Assembly: GCF_017599385.1 (NCBI RefSeq)
Contig: NZ_JAGFPK010000001.1
Span: forward strand, 3,623,017-3,687,016
Origin: Ciceribacter sp. L1K22
GTDB lineage: Bacteria; Pseudomonadota; Alphaproteobacteria; Rhizobiales; Rhizobiaceae
Direction: 5' to 3'
DNA: 64,000 bases
The notes below the pieces were generated by a model. It searched no databases and had not been told where the DNA came from. It saw only the letters and a program-made list of their open reading frames with translations. Numbering within the stretch: the first letter of the stretch is position 1; each line of letters opens with the position of its first letter. A program made the translations under genes and the position numbers. Shown here piece by piece: positions 1 through 9,150 of this stretch.

Positions 1-510
1 CGTTGCTCTGATAGCAAGTCTTATGGCGGATCGGAGGGCAGGGGAGCCGAAAGATCCCGGAAGCCCGCGCCATTTCGTCAACGTCGACCACGTGGCCAGT
101 CTCCGGCGAACGGTGTCTGGCGCATGTGGACCGGATGACCGAAGAAAACCTTGAACGCGAAGTTTACTTTCGACATCCGTAGGAATGCCATGGTCCTGAT
201 CCATCAGGCGCTTCTCCGCATCCCATAGGTGGTGAGCAACGAACTTCAGCAGCAGCGCCTCAGGCGCGGGCCAGGGAAGAGAGCGGCCGGTCGCTGCCAG
301 AGACCAGGCCTGCAGATAGGCGAGATCCGAGACAAGCGCACGCAAGGTGTTGGCGCCCATTCCCTCGTTGACCAGATGACGGAGCGTCTCGATGTCCTTG
401 TCAGTAAGCAACTCGGCCAGTTCGTCGCGCCGATCGATCGGCAAGACGGCTGCGATCGTGTCTAGGTCTTCAGCTCTGCGATCAACGATGGTTCGGCTTC
501 CACGGGTCAT
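1..510 (-). CDS. Tyrosine-type site-specific recombinase/integrase, N-terminal part
   Basis: The minus strand is open from an ATG at 508-510 to the left edge of the window (170 codons), so the C-terminal catalytic domain is not visible. The visible part reads like the N-terminal SAM-like DNA-binding half of rhizobial plasmid integrases: an acidic opening, a long helical region containing NEGMGANTLRALVSDLAYLQ, then PHAPDTVRRRLATWSTLTKW. The family cuts and joins DNA at specific sites through a C-terminal tyrosine, but that residue lies outside the window. The start codon overlaps the stop of the upstream vapC gene as ATGA, so translation is probably coupled. The family assignment comes from recognised sequence style, not from catalytic residues. 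Confidence 0.75.
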   Translation of the reverse strand, partial: MTRGSRTIVDRRAEDLDTIAAVLPIDRRDELAELLTDKDIETLRHLVNEGMGANTLRALVSDLAYLQAWSLAATGRSLPWPAPEALLLKFVAHHLWDAEKRLMDQDHGIPTDVESKLRVQGFLRSSGPHAPDTVRRRLATWSTLTKWRGLPGSFGSPALRSAIRLAIRAT

Positions 511-911
511 GCCGTTGACGATGCTGGATGGAGCTTAAGGTCCGTCTGGCCGAAATCATGGCCTTTGAACAGAAGGGGTGCCTTGGCAACTGCAGCGACA
601 GCGTAAGAAAAGCAGTCACCCATGTTCAGGCTAGCCGGGTGGCGTCCTTTGCCATATCGGTCTAGCGCCGCTTCAGCCTCACGATAGTGCTTCTCGTTGA
701 AGGCGACTGGCATGATGTTCGGTGCGTCAACGAACCTGGAGACGATGTCAGCGGGATTGGAGAAACCCTTGGCTGTCAGAACCGCTCTTGTTTCAAACAG
801 AGTAGGCCAACCGATAACAATCTCTTCTTGCCTTAGGACTGACTTGAAGGTTTCGGCTTCCGGCTCCTCAAGGACGATTGCAACAAGAACCGAGGTATCG
901 ATCGCAATCAT
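507..911 (-). CDS. vapC: VapC-like PIN-domain ribonuclease toxin
   Basis: This 134-residue protein has the size and acidic residues of a PIN-domain toxin. It opens with MIAIDTSVLVAI, placing Asp5 at the end of the first strand. Glu40 follows in WPTLFETRAVL, Asp99 in NMGDCFSYA and Asp119 in FKGHDFGQTD. In VapC toxins such residues bind Mg2+ for RNA cleavage, usually of tRNA or rRNA. The start overlaps the stop of the antitoxin gene (ATGA), and its own stop overlaps the integrase start in the same way. The three genes therefore look like one transcript. The RNA target cannot be read from sequence. Confidence 0.9.
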   Translation of the reverse strand: MIAIDTSVLVAIVLEEPEAETFKSVLRQEEIVIGWPTLFETRAVLTAKGFSNPADIVSRFVDAPNIMPVAFNEKHYREAEAALDRYGKGRHPASLNMGDCFSYAVAAVAKAPLLFKGHDFGQTDLKLHPASSTA

Positions 912-1165
912 ATCGGCAGGCCATTTTCGTCATAAAGATCATCATGCGCAGACGTGGTGCCAGCCGGAACATTGCGGCGGCCTTCGGCTGCAAGCTCCCA
1001 GACGGCATCCAGCGGATGCTTTTTGTCCTGCTGCCTCAATTCGATATCATACCGTTCAAGTGCCAGTTCGACGAGGCGATTGATTGGCTGACCGGTGCGG
1101 CGCGAAAGCGCGTGCGCCAGATCTCTCGCCTTGGTGCTACGGATGGAAAGCTGTGGTTCGGACAT
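908..1165 (-). CDS. vapB: VapB-like antitoxin (Rv0623/PSK type)
   Basis: This 85-residue protein begins MSEPQLSIRSTKARDLAHAL and continues with SRRTGQPINRLVELALERYD. That is the pattern of the Rv0623-like (PSK) antitoxin family, which partners PIN toxins. The ATG at 1163-1165 was chosen over an ATG 81 bases further upstream because a strong GAGGAGGAG ribosome site lies just before it and because the extra N-terminus is not antitoxin-like. The N-terminal part should bind the operator and the acidic tail (HDDLYDENG) should block VapC. Its stop overlaps the vapC start. By analogy with other VapBC pairs, the complex should repress its own promoter. Confidence 0.87.
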   Translation of the reverse strand: MSEPQLSIRSTKARDLAHALSRRTGQPINRLVELALERYDIELRQQDKKHPLDAVWELAAEGRRNVPAGTTSAHDDLYDENGLPI

Positions 1166-1355
1166 GGCGCTCCTCCTCGAATGCTGGCCCCAACATAGTG
1201 TTTGTGGCGCGAGATGGCAAGAAGGTGCAAAGAGATGGCTGACCACCGATAAGGGTTACTTATCGGCGGCCAGGCGTGGCCTGGAGCACTCTATTGGGTG
1301 GCGAACTCAAATGCAGAGATAGATTTCGGTTAACGAATCATTTACCATAATTTCA

Positions 1356-2489
1356 ATGTCTTACGATCTCGCCAAATTGCCCCTCCAGAGCCTGCTGCGG
1401 CCGATCTCCGAGGCCGCGGTCGCTTTTGCCCGTCTCGACGAACGCATTGCCCGTTCTCCCGTCGGCGAGGGCTTTCTCGAGCGCGGCCACTTCCTCGACG
1501 CGCATGCCTCGCTCTGGGTCGACGGTGAACTCGTTCATCTCGAGGACCTCGTCCTGCATGACGCGCTTCGAGATATCCGCGCACCCACCCACGAACTCAC
1601 CATCGCCCGCGACATCCTGAAAACCCGACGCCGCATCGCTGCCCATCCCCCCGCCTGGGCGCTCTCGAGCCCCGGCCTCGCGTCGCTGCGCGGGCGGGCG
1701 TGGCCCGCAGCATCATCGGGAGAAGACGGGGAGGGGGTGCCGGATGGCAATGTTCAGGTGGGCAGCATTGGGGCTGGGGTAGGGCAGGCCGAAGATCCTG
1801 ACAATGATGGTCTGGGTGATGCTTTGGCCGCGATCGATGCTGTGCTCGCCCGCTCCGAGATCGCGATAGAAGAAGCCAAGAAGCCAGGTCGTGTTAAGAA
1901 TGCTCCGGACAAGGATCCCTTCGTCTACGATCTCGACTGGGATGAGGACGAACGGCTGGAGGAGTGGCGGGCCGTGCTGGCGCGCACCCATGATCTGCCG
2001 CCGGTCCTGCAGGCTATCGCTGCGCTCGACGCCTGGAACGAGATCGCCGTCCTCCAGCATGCGCCCTGGCTTGGTCGGCTTCTGGCTGCTTCGATCCTGC
2101 GCGAGGGCGGTGTGACCACTGGCACCCATCTCGCGGCGATCAATCTCGGGCTCAAGGCCATCCCTGTCGATCGGCGCCGGCATCGTGATCGCGAGACACG
2201 GTTGCTGGCGATAGCAAGGGCGCTGACAATCTCCGCCGAGACGGGGCTGAAAGAACATGACCGGTTGGTGTTGGCGCGGCAGATGATGATGCGCAAACTC
2301 GAAGGACGGCGGACGTCGTCCAGGCTGCCGGAGCTCGTCGAGTTGGTCATGGCGCGGCCGTTGATCTCGGCTGGCATGGTGGCGAAGACGCTTGAGGTCA
2401 CGCCGCAAGGCGCGCGGCGGATCGTTCAGGAACTCGGGTTGAGGGAGATGACGGGGAGGGGTAGGTTTCGGGCCTGGGGGATTCTGTGA
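1356..2489 (+). CDS. DUF1612 / RHE_PE00001-family protein with C-terminal helix-turn-helix
   Basis: This 377-residue protein opens [20 protein letters not shown] and carries the motif [18 protein letters not shown], both typical of the DUF1612 (RHE_PE00001) family found on rhizobial plasmids. The last 60 residues ([20 protein letters not shown]) look like a helix-turn-helix, so DNA binding is likely. The function of the family is not known to me. A low-complexity stretch around residues 110-155 ([10 protein letters not shown], then Gly/Asp-rich) looks like an unstructured linker. No Shine-Dalgarno sequence precedes the ATG; instead an AT-rich TACCATAAT lies a few bases upstream, so the message may be leaderless. 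It sits between two integrase genes, which suggests a mobile-replicon role. Confidence 0.8.
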   Translation: MSYDLAKLPLQSLLRPISEAAVAFARLDERIARSPVGEGFLERGHFLDAHASLWVDGELVHLEDLVLHDALRDIRAPTHELTIARDILKTRRRIAAHPPAWALSSPGLASLRGRAWPAASSGEDGEGVPDGNVQVGSIGAGVGQAEDPDNDGLGDALAAIDAVLARSEIAIEEAKKPGRVKNAPDKDPFVYDLDWDEDERLEEWRAVLARTHDLPPVLQAIAALDAWNEIAVLQHAPWLGRLLAASILREGGVTTGTHLAAINLGLKAIPVDRRRHRDRETRLLAIARALTISAETGLKEHDRLVLARQMMMRKLEGRRTSSRLPELVELVMARPLISAGMVAKTLEVTPQGARRIVQELGLREMTGRGRFRAWGIL

Positions 2490-2667
2490 AATGAGCTTGG
2501 CGCCGGAAACCGAGTATGCCCGTCCTTAGATCCTCGCTTGGCCCGACAAGATCATGATCAAGAGAACAACCATGGCTGCGGCCGCGATGATGAAGAGCGC
2601 CCATAAGGGAATCGATACCGTTGCATTGAAGCCAGGGAAGCAGACTAGCTCTAACCTCGGTCGTGAT

Positions 2668-2958
2668 TTAGAACTGTACGGGTCGTCCAGTCTTCTGCTG
2701 GACGACGGTCACACGAGTTCGAATATTATGTCCTGTGACGAGAGGTCCAATTTTCAGCTTTACTAGATCGCTGCCGCGGAGCTTGCTGTCGATGGCACGA
2801 TCGAAAAGCGCTCGATCTCGCATCCTTCCTTCACGGTCGAGGAAGAAGCAGACTGCCCAGATCTGGCGCTGCTTGAGAGGCTTCTTAACACCAATTTGTT
2901 TACCCGCGTTCCAAGCTGGTCGCCCCAGTGCGGCAGGATCATATTGTGCTGTACCCAT
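2668..2958 (-). pseudogene. Truncated tyrosine recombinase/integrase (short rhizobial type)
   Basis: The frame begins MGTAQYDPAALGRPAWNAGK after a good AAGGAGAA ribosome site, then runs through RDRALFDRAIDSKLRGSDLV and stops after QQKTGRPVQF. Intact rhizobial integrases of this kind continue for another 100 or so residues past the QQKTGRPVQF block into the catalytic Arg-His-Arg-Tyr region, which is absent here. The 96 residues left are therefore an N-terminal remnant. The rest of the 2490-3147 gap holds no gene I can support. Together with the integrase at the left edge it marks this end of the window as an integration-prone site. Confidence 0.7.
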
Positions 2959-3147
2959 TTCAGTTCTCCTTCGGCCACCATTGGCCAAGGGAGAAACGTA
3001 CAATGCCAGTTCTCTAAACCGCGCTCGTCTGCTATTTCAGTTTGAAGGCAGATTTCTCCTTTGAGTGAAGTAGCAGGAACTGCCCCATGCACCCCGACAC
3101 CATGCTTTGCCGCGAGTGACATTCGATGCGATGCGAGAAGTTCAACG

Positions 3148-3837
3148 TCAATCCTGCTCCGCCATCCGATAGCCTACACCCGGTTCTGTGCGCACGATGC
3201 GCGGCTGGGTCGGGTCGCGTTCGATCTTCTGGCGGAGCTGGCCGATGAAGACGCGCAGATAATGCAGGTCGTCGCCGTGGGCGGGGCCCCAGACGGATGT
3301 CAGAAGGGTGCGGTGGGTGACGACCCGGCCGACATGGCGGGAGAGAAGCAGAAGAAGATCGTACTCCTTCGGCGTCAGATGCACGGTCTCGCCCTCCCGT
3401 GAAACGTTCCGCTTGATCGGGTCGATCGTTAGTCCGTCGATCTCCATGACGGTCGGGATCGCATCGTCGCGCCCGCGATGACGCAGCGCGGTTCGGATGC
3501 GAGCCGTCAGTTCGCCGATCCCGAAGGGCTTCTCGACATAGTCGTCGGCGCCGAGGTCGAGCGCCGCGATCTTCTCGCTTTCCCGGTCTCGGGCCGAGAG
3601 AATGACGATCGGGATATCCGACCATCCGCGCAGACTGGCAATGACCTCCTTGCCATCCATGTCAGGCAGGCCGAGATCGAGGATGACGATGTCAGGTGCC
3701 TGGGTGGCGACCGCTTTCAACGCTTCCGCGCCTGTGCTCGCCTCGATGACGTCGTAGCCTGCCGCCGTAAGCGAGGGCTTGAGGAAACGCTGGATCTGCG
3801 GCTCGTCATCGACGACCAGAATGCGGGACTGGTTCAT
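3148..3837 (-). CDS. kdpE: KdpE, OmpR-family response regulator of potassium uptake
   Basis: This 229-residue protein has a receiver domain (residues 1-120, phosphoacceptor Asp54 in VILDLGLPD, Lys in VEKPFG) and an OmpR/PhoB winged helix at the C-terminus (HLTPKEYDLLLLL, then RIVRTEPGVGYRM). KdpE activates the kdp structural operon when phosphorylated by KdpD under K+ limitation. The length is close to the 225 residues of the E. coli protein. It is the last gene of the kdp operon, and its ATG overlaps the kdpD stop by four bases. No clear terminator follows it. Confidence 0.96.
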   Translation of the reverse strand: MNQSRILVVDDEPQIQRFLKPSLTAAGYDVIEASTGAEALKAVATQAPDIVILDLGLPDMDGKEVIASLRGWSDIPIVILSARDRESEKIAALDLGADDYVEKPFGIGELTARIRTALRHRGRDDAIPTVMEIDGLTIDPIKRNVSREGETVHLTPKEYDLLLLLSRHVGRVVTHRTLLTSVWGPAHGDDLHYLRVFIGQLRQKIERDPTQPRIVRTEPGVGYRMAEQD

Positions 3838-6524
3838 TTGACGTCACCCCTCGTTTCATTGCCTGCGGGAAAGTGCATGACGATCCGCGTGCCTCTCTTT
3901 TTCAAGGCCGGGCTCTCCGCATGGATCCTGCCGCCCATGGACTCGACGAAGCCTCGGGCGATGGAAAGGCCGAGCCCCGTTCCCGGCGCGCGCCCGTCCG
4001 GCTTTCCCCTGCGATAGAATTTTTCAAAGATACGGTCCAGATCCTCTGGCGGAATGCCCTTGCCCTGATCGGTCACTGAGATCAGCACGTCCTTGCCGTC
4101 CCGACGGGCATAGACATTGATCGGCTCGTCGCCACCGTACTTCACGGCATTGTCCAGAAGGTTGAACAGGACCTGGCCGATCAGCACGCTGTCGCCACGG
4201 ATCAGGGGGAGGTCGGCGGCGATGCCCGTTTCGACGATCCGTCCCGGAGCATGCTTGCGGGTGCGCTCGACGGCGGACTGCACGACGTCGGCGACATCCA
4301 CCCAGTCCTGTTTCGGCTTTAGCGTCCCGGCCTCGATGCGTGTCATGTCGAGCAGGTTGGCGACAAAGCGGCTCATGCGGCCGCTTTCCTCCTCGATCGA
4401 CTGCAACAGATCGTCGCGGTTTTCCGGCGTCATGCGCTCCCCGAGCTGGCGCAGACCTGTGACGGCACCAGTGATCGTCGCGAGCGGCGTGCGCAGATCA
4501 TGGGAAATGGAGGAGAGCAGCGCTTCACGATAGCGTTCGCCCTCCAGCCGCGCGGCCTGTTCGACCGTCTCGTCGGCGAGGCGTGCGCGATCAAGGGCAA
4601 TCGCCGTCTGGTCGAGAATGGCAGTCAGAGAGCGCTCGGCATTGAGGTCCAGTCGCTCGCCGGGATGCTCAATGCCGCAGACGCCCACGATGCCGTGCGG
4701 CCCGAGCAGCGGGCGAAACTCGAAACGGCTGTTGGGCAGCGTGCCGGTGCCGTGGCCGGCCGGTTCCCGCTTGTCATGGGTCCAGCGCGCCGCCGTCAGG
4801 TCGGTGACGTCGAGTTCGGTGTCGGGCGGCCAGGCGGCGGCAACCGCGAGATCGCCCTTGCGCGGCAGGAGCAGCACGACCCTGCGCTTCAGGCTTGCCT
4901 GCAACTGCGAAACCGCCAGCCAGATCGCGTCCTCGCCCTTGGCGGTGCTCGCAAGCTTTCGGGAGAAGTCATAGAGCGATTGCAATGCCGTCGCGCGGAT
5001 GCGCGCAACGGCGGCCTGTTCGCGGATCCGCGAGGCAAGCCCCCCTGCGATGATGGCAACGGCCAGAAAGACGAAGAGCGCGAAGACCTCGTGCGGCGCG
5101 GCGATGGTGAAGGTGTGGCGCGGATCAATGAAGAAGAAGTTGTAAGCGAGCGCCGACAGGAGTGCTGCCAGGAAGGCTGAAGCGTAACCGCCCACCACCG
5201 AGGCGCCGAGCACGGCCAGCAGGAAGAGCAGCGAGATGTTCGGCAAATCGACGAAGAGGTCGATGCCTTTCCCGATCAGGGCAGTCAGGGTGACAAAGCC
5301 AAGCGCCGAGAGCGCCGACTGCCTCAGGGACGAGGCTTTCGGCATGGTGAAGGGCGCGCGGTGGGTCTCAGGGGCGGTGCCGTCCGGGGTCACGATGTGG
5401 ATGCCAAGGCCGGACGCGCTGCGTGAGAGAGCATCCGGAAGAGAGCGGCTGACGAGCTTTTGCCAAGGTTTCCGCTTACGGGTGCCGATCACGATCTGGG
5501 TCACATGCTCGCGACGGGCGAGCTTCAGGATCTCCTCGACAAAGTCATTGCCGATGATCCGCCGCGTTTCAGCCCCAAGTTGTTCGGCAAGGCGGAAGAG
5601 GGTTTCGATGCGCTGCAGGCGCTCGGGCGTCTCGACCTCCCGGTCGGCCCGCTCGATCGAGACGACGAGCCAGGGCGCATTGAGCCCGGAGGCGAGCCGG
5701 CTTGCCACCCGCACGACCTTTTCCGAGAGGGCGTCCGATCCGACACAGACCAGGAGCCGCTCGCCGGTCGCCCAGGGGCCGTCGATCGCGTTCTGCTTCA
5801 GATAATCGACCATCTGGTCGTCGACGCGATCCGCCGTGCGGCGCAGCGCCAGTTCGCGCAACGCCGTCAGATTGCCGAGACGGAAGAAGCGGTCAACGGC
5901 GCGGCTCGCGCTTTCGGGCAGGTAGACCTTACCCTCCTTCAGCCGTTCGATCAGTTCCGAGGGCGAGAGGTCGACGAGCAGCACGTCGTCGGCCCGTTTC
6001 AACACCACGTCGGGCACGCGCTCGCGCACGGTGACGCCGGTGATCTGGGCGACCAGATCGGCCAGGCTTTCGAGATGCTGGATGTTGAGTGCCGTCCAGA
6101 CGTCGATGCCGGCCGCAATCAGCTCCTCGATGTCCTGGTAGCGCTTGGGATGGCGGCTATCCTCCGGATTCGTGTGAGCGAGTTCATCGACGATGACGAT
6201 GCGAGGGCGCCTCTCGAGCGCCGCATCGAGATCGAACTCCTCTAGCATGCGCCCGCGATGGGCCACCCGCCGGCGGGGCAGGATTTCCAGCCCCTCCAGC
6301 AGTGCCGCCGTCTCGCTTCGCCCATGGGTTTCGACCAGCCCCACCACGACATCGAGCCCGTCCGCCTTGAGGCGTCGGGCACGCGACAGCATCGCATAGG
6401 TCTTGCCGACCCCCGGGGCTGCGCCCAGGAAGACGGTCAGCTTGCCCCGGCGGTCTTTCTCCGCCAGGGCAAGCAGGGCATCGGGATCGGGACGTCTTTC
6501 GTCCCTGCGGTCGTCGTCCGCCAT
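3834..6524 (-). CDS. kdpD: KdpD, turgor/K+-sensing histidine kinase
   Basis: This 896-residue membrane sensor has the expected order. The N-terminal KdpD domain carries a Walker-like GAAPGVGKT at about residues 34-42 and a DELAHTN block. A universal-stress-like domain and four closely spaced membrane helices follow (the region with LFLLAVLGASVVGG). Next come a GAF-like segment and a histidine kinase with His675 in SSISHDLRTPL and the ATP lid GTGLGLSIARG. The ATG at 6522-6524 was preferred to the TTG one codon upstream. It lies seven bases after kdpC and overlaps kdpE by four bases. It phosphorylates KdpE; the signal is low K+. Confidence 0.96.
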   Translation of the reverse strand: MADDDRRDERRPDPDALLALAEKDRRGKLTVFLGAAPGVGKTYAMLSRARRLKADGLDVVVGLVETHGRSETAALLEGLEILPRRRVAHRGRMLEEFDLDAALERRPRIVIVDELAHTNPEDSRHPKRYQDIEELIAAGIDVWTALNIQHLESLADLVAQITGVTVRERVPDVVLKRADDVLLVDLSPSELIERLKEGKVYLPESASRAVDRFFRLGNLTALRELALRRTADRVDDQMVDYLKQNAIDGPWATGERLLVCVGSDALSEKVVRVASRLASGLNAPWLVVSIERADREVETPERLQRIETLFRLAEQLGAETRRIIGNDFVEEILKLARREHVTQIVIGTRKRKPWQKLVSRSLPDALSRSASGLGIHIVTPDGTAPETHRAPFTMPKASSLRQSALSALGFVTLTALIGKGIDLFVDLPNISLLFLLAVLGASVVGGYASAFLAALLSALAYNFFFIDPRHTFTIAAPHEVFALFVFLAVAIIAGGLASRIREQAAVARIRATALQSLYDFSRKLASTAKGEDAIWLAVSQLQASLKRRVVLLLPRKGDLAVAAAWPPDTELDVTDLTAARWTHDKREPAGHGTGTLPNSRFEFRPLLGPHGIVGVCGIEHPGERLDLNAERSLTAILDQTAIALDRARLADETVEQAARLEGERYREALLSSISHDLRTPLATITGAVTGLRQLGERMTPENRDDLLQSIEEESGRMSRFVANLLDMTRIEAGTLKPKQDWVDVADVVQSAVERTRKHAPGRIVETGIAADLPLIRGDSVLIGQVLFNLLDNAVKYGGDEPINVYARRDGKDVLISVTDQGKGIPPEDLDRIFEKFYRRGKPDGRAPGTGLGLSIARGFVESMGGRIHAESPALKKRGTRIVMHFPAGNETRGDVK

Positions 6525-6531
6525 CAAGTTC

Positions 6532-7101
6532 TCATTTGTTCAGGGCATCAAGCGCCAGATTGAGCTCTAGCACATTGACCCTTGCTTCGCCGATAACGCC
6601 GAAGTCCGGCTTTTCGATCAACCGGCCGACCAGATCGGCGACTTCCGTGGGCTGGAGCCCCCTCGCCTGTGCGACACGATCAACTTGCGCCTCGGCAAAG
6701 GCGGGCGAGACATGCGGGTCGAGGCCGGAGCCCGAGGTTGTCACGGCATCGCCGGGGACAGGTGCCACAAGCCCGGTTGCCTTCAGTCGGTCGATGTCGG
6801 CCACCACCCGATCCTTGAGCTTGACCGAGGTCGTGCCGAGGTTCGAGCCGGACGAGGCTGAAGCGTTGTAGGGGTCCGGGCCGGTTGCCGAAGGACGCGG
6901 CCAGAAGTAGCGGTCCGAGGTGAAGGCCTGCCCGATCAGGGCCGAACCGATGACCTTGCCGTCGCGCTCGATCAGGCTGCCATTGGCCTTCAAAGGCATG
7001 ATGGCCTGGGCGATGCCGGTAACACCAAGTGGAAAGGCGAGCCCTGTCAAGGCGGTTAGAGCGACAACGAGGGTGAGTGCGGATCTGATTTGGTTGAACA
7101 T
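6532..7101 (-). CDS. kdpC: KdpC, chaperone-like subunit of the K+-transporting ATPase
   Basis: This 189-residue protein has one N-terminal membrane helix (LVVALTALTGLAFPLGVTGI) followed by a periplasmic domain with the family's SNLGTTSVKLKDRV and SGSGLDPHVSPAFAEAQVDR blocks. KdpC binds the KdpA-KdpB core and raises its affinity for K+ or ATP. The length matches the 190 residues of the E. coli protein. It lies two bases after kdpB and seven bases before kdpD, within the operon. Nothing in the sequence suggests damage. Confidence 0.96.
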   Translation of the reverse strand: MFNQIRSALTLVVALTALTGLAFPLGVTGIAQAIMPLKANGSLIERDGKVIGSALIGQAFTSDRYFWPRPSATGPDPYNASASSGSNLGTTSVKLKDRVVADIDRLKATGLVAPVPGDAVTTSGSGLDPHVSPAFAEAQVDRVAQARGLQPTEVADLVGRLIEKPDFGVIGEARVNVLELNLALDALNK

Positions 7102-7103
7102 GA

Positions 7104-9140
7104 TTACACCAGGTGAAGAGCGCTAACGGCGATGTCGATGACCTTGATCCCTGCGAAGGGAAGGATGAGCCCGCCGACGCCGTAGACCAGCAGGTTGCGG
7201 CGCAGGAGTGCCGCTGCACCGGACGGACGGTAAGCCACGCCTTTCAAGGCCAGCGGGATGAGTGCGACGATGATCAGCGCGTTGAAGATGACGGCCGAGA
7301 GGATGGCCGATTGCGGTGAGGCAAGGCCCATGATGTTGAGGGCTTCGAGCGCGGGATAGGTCGCAACAAACAGCGCCGGGATGATGGCGAAGTATTTGGC
7401 CACGTCATTGGCGATCGAGAAGGTCGTGAGCGAGCCGCGCGTCATCAGGAGCTGCTTGCCGATCTCGACGATCTCGATGAGCTTGGTCGGGCTTGAATCG
7501 AGGTCGACCATATTGGCGGCTTCGCGGGCGGCCTGGGTGCCGGTCTGCATGGCGACCCCGACATCGGCCTGGGCAAGCGCCGGTGCATCATTGGTGCCAT
7601 CGCCGCACATGGCGATCAGGCGGCCGCCCTGCTGTTCCCGACGGATATAGGCGAGCTTGTCTTCCGGGGTTGCCTGGGCAAGGAAATCGTCGACGCCGGC
7701 TTCCGAAGCAATGGCGGCTGCGGTGACCGGGTTGTCGCCGGTCACCATGACGGTGCGGATGCCCATGGCGCGGAGCGCCGCAAAGCGTTCCTTGATACCG
7801 GGCTTGACCACGTCCTTCAAATGGATGACGCCGAGCAGGCGGTCTCCATCGGCAACGCCGAGCGGCGTGCCGCCGGTGCGGGCGACCTGATCGACGGCCC
7901 GGCGGAAATCGGCGGACGCATCCTGTTCGTTGAGACCGGCAAACTTCAAGACCGCGTCGACGGCCCCCTTGCGCAGGCGGCGCTGACCGATATCGACACC
8001 GGAGAGGCGGGTTTCCGCGGTGAACCCAATCACGGCATCGAACTCGACCTTGGGCATGGGAACACCGAACTCGCCGGTGGCGAGCGCCACGACCGAGCGT
8101 CCCTCGGGCGTTTCGTCGGACAGCGAGGCGATGAGCGCAGCTTCTGCGAGTTCGGCTGGTGTCACGCCTGGAGCGGCCAGAAAGTCGCCGGCCATGCGGT
8201 TGCCGAAGGTGATCGTGCCCGTCTTGTCGAGAAGCAGCGTGTCGACGTCGCCGGCAGCTTCGACCGCGCGGCCTGACGTAGCGATGACGTTGAAGCGGAC
8301 CAGGCGGTCCATCCCCGCGATGCCGATGGCCGAGAGAAGGCCGCCGATCGTGGTCGGGATCAGGGTCACCAGCAGCGCTGCCAGCACCGTGACCGAGAGC
8401 ACCGTGCCAGAATAGCCGGCAAGGCCCCAGATGGCGACGCAGACGAACAGGAAGATCAAGGTCAGGCCCGACAGCAGGATCGAGAGCGCGATCTCGTTCG
8501 GCGTCTTCTGGCGCTGGGCGCCTTCGATTAGCGCGATCATGCGATCGACGAAGGAGGAACCGGGCTGGACGGTGATCCTAATCTTGATCTCGTCGGAGAG
8601 CACCTGCGTGCCGCCCGTCACGGCCGAACGGTCGCCACCGGATTCGCGGATGACGGGGGCGGATTCACCGGTGATGGCGCTTTCGTTAACCGAGGCGACA
8701 CCTTCGATCACTTCGCCGTCGCCGGGGATGAGTTCGCCGGCAGCCACGAGCACGATATCGCCGACCTTGAGGCTGGAGGCCGGAATGGTTTCGATCTCCC
8801 CGCCTGCGCCGAGCCGGCGGGCGACCAGTTCGGACTTGGTCTTCTTCAGACTGTCGGCCTGGGCGCGGCCCCGGCCCTCGGCCACGGCTTCGGCGAAGGT
8901 GGCAAAGAGCACGGTGAACCAGAGCCAGGCGGCGATCTGGCCGGAGAAGCCCGCGCCGCCGGACTGGCTGACGAGATCGCGGACGAAGAGGATCGTGACG
9001 ACGACGGCGACGATCTCGGTTACGAAGATGACCGGGTTGCGCAACAGCTTGCGCGGATCGAGCTTGACGACGGCATCGCGCATCGCCGGAAACAGGATCG
9101 CGGGATCGAGAAGACCGGAGGCTTTTTGGTCTTTTGACAT
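7104..9140 (-). CDS. kdpB: KdpB, catalytic P-type ATPase subunit for K+ uptake
   Basis: This 678-residue protein is a P-type ATPase. The phosphorylated Asp305 sits in [14 protein letters not shown], the actuator loop is [15 protein letters not shown], and the hinge is [20 protein letters not shown]. Several membrane helices flank these domains at both ends. KdpB hydrolyses ATP and drives K+ import through the KdpA channel-like subunit. The length matches the 682 residues of E. coli KdpB. It follows kdpA after 10 bases and precedes kdpC by two bases, so the three subunits are surely co-transcribed. Confidence 0.97.
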   Translation of the reverse strand: MSKDQKASGLLDPAILFPAMRDAVVKLDPRKLLRNPVIFVTEIVAVVVTILFVRDLVSQSGGAGFSGQIAAWLWFTVLFATFAEAVAEGRGRAQADSLKKTKSELVARRLGAGGEIETIPASSLKVGDIVLVAAGELIPGDGEVIEGVASVNESAITGESAPVIRESGGDRSAVTGGTQVLSDEIKIRITVQPGSSFVDRMIALIEGAQRQKTPNEIALSILLSGLTLIFLFVCVAIWGLAGYSGTVLSVTVLAALLVTLIPTTIGGLLSAIGIAGMDRLVRFNVIATSGRAVEAAGDVDTLLLDKTGTITFGNRMAGDFLAAPGVTPAELAEAALIASLSDETPEGRSVVALATGEFGVPMPKVEFDAVIGFTAETRLSGVDIGQRRLRKGAVDAVLKFAGLNEQDASADFRRAVDQVARTGGTPLGVADGDRLLGVIHLKDVVKPGIKERFAALRAMGIRTVMVTGDNPVTAAAIASEAGVDDFLAQATPEDKLAYIRREQQGGRLIAMCGDGTNDAPALAQADVGVAMQTGTQAAREAANMVDLDSSPTKLIEIVEIGKQLLMTRGSLTTFSIANDVAKYFAIIPALFVATYPALEALNIMGLASPQSAILSAVIFNALIIVALIPLALKGVAYRPSGAAALLRRNLLVYGVGGLILPFAGIKVIDIAVSALHLV

Positions 9141-9150
9141 GATGGGTCCT

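Noticed and set aside
2526..2650. Minus-strand frame reading ATVSIPLWALFIIAAAAMVV then LLIMILSGQARI and stop, like a small membrane protein tail
   Set aside because: No start codon with a ribosome site lies upstream in frame and the length is too short to identify. It may be another remnant, but I cannot support a gene.
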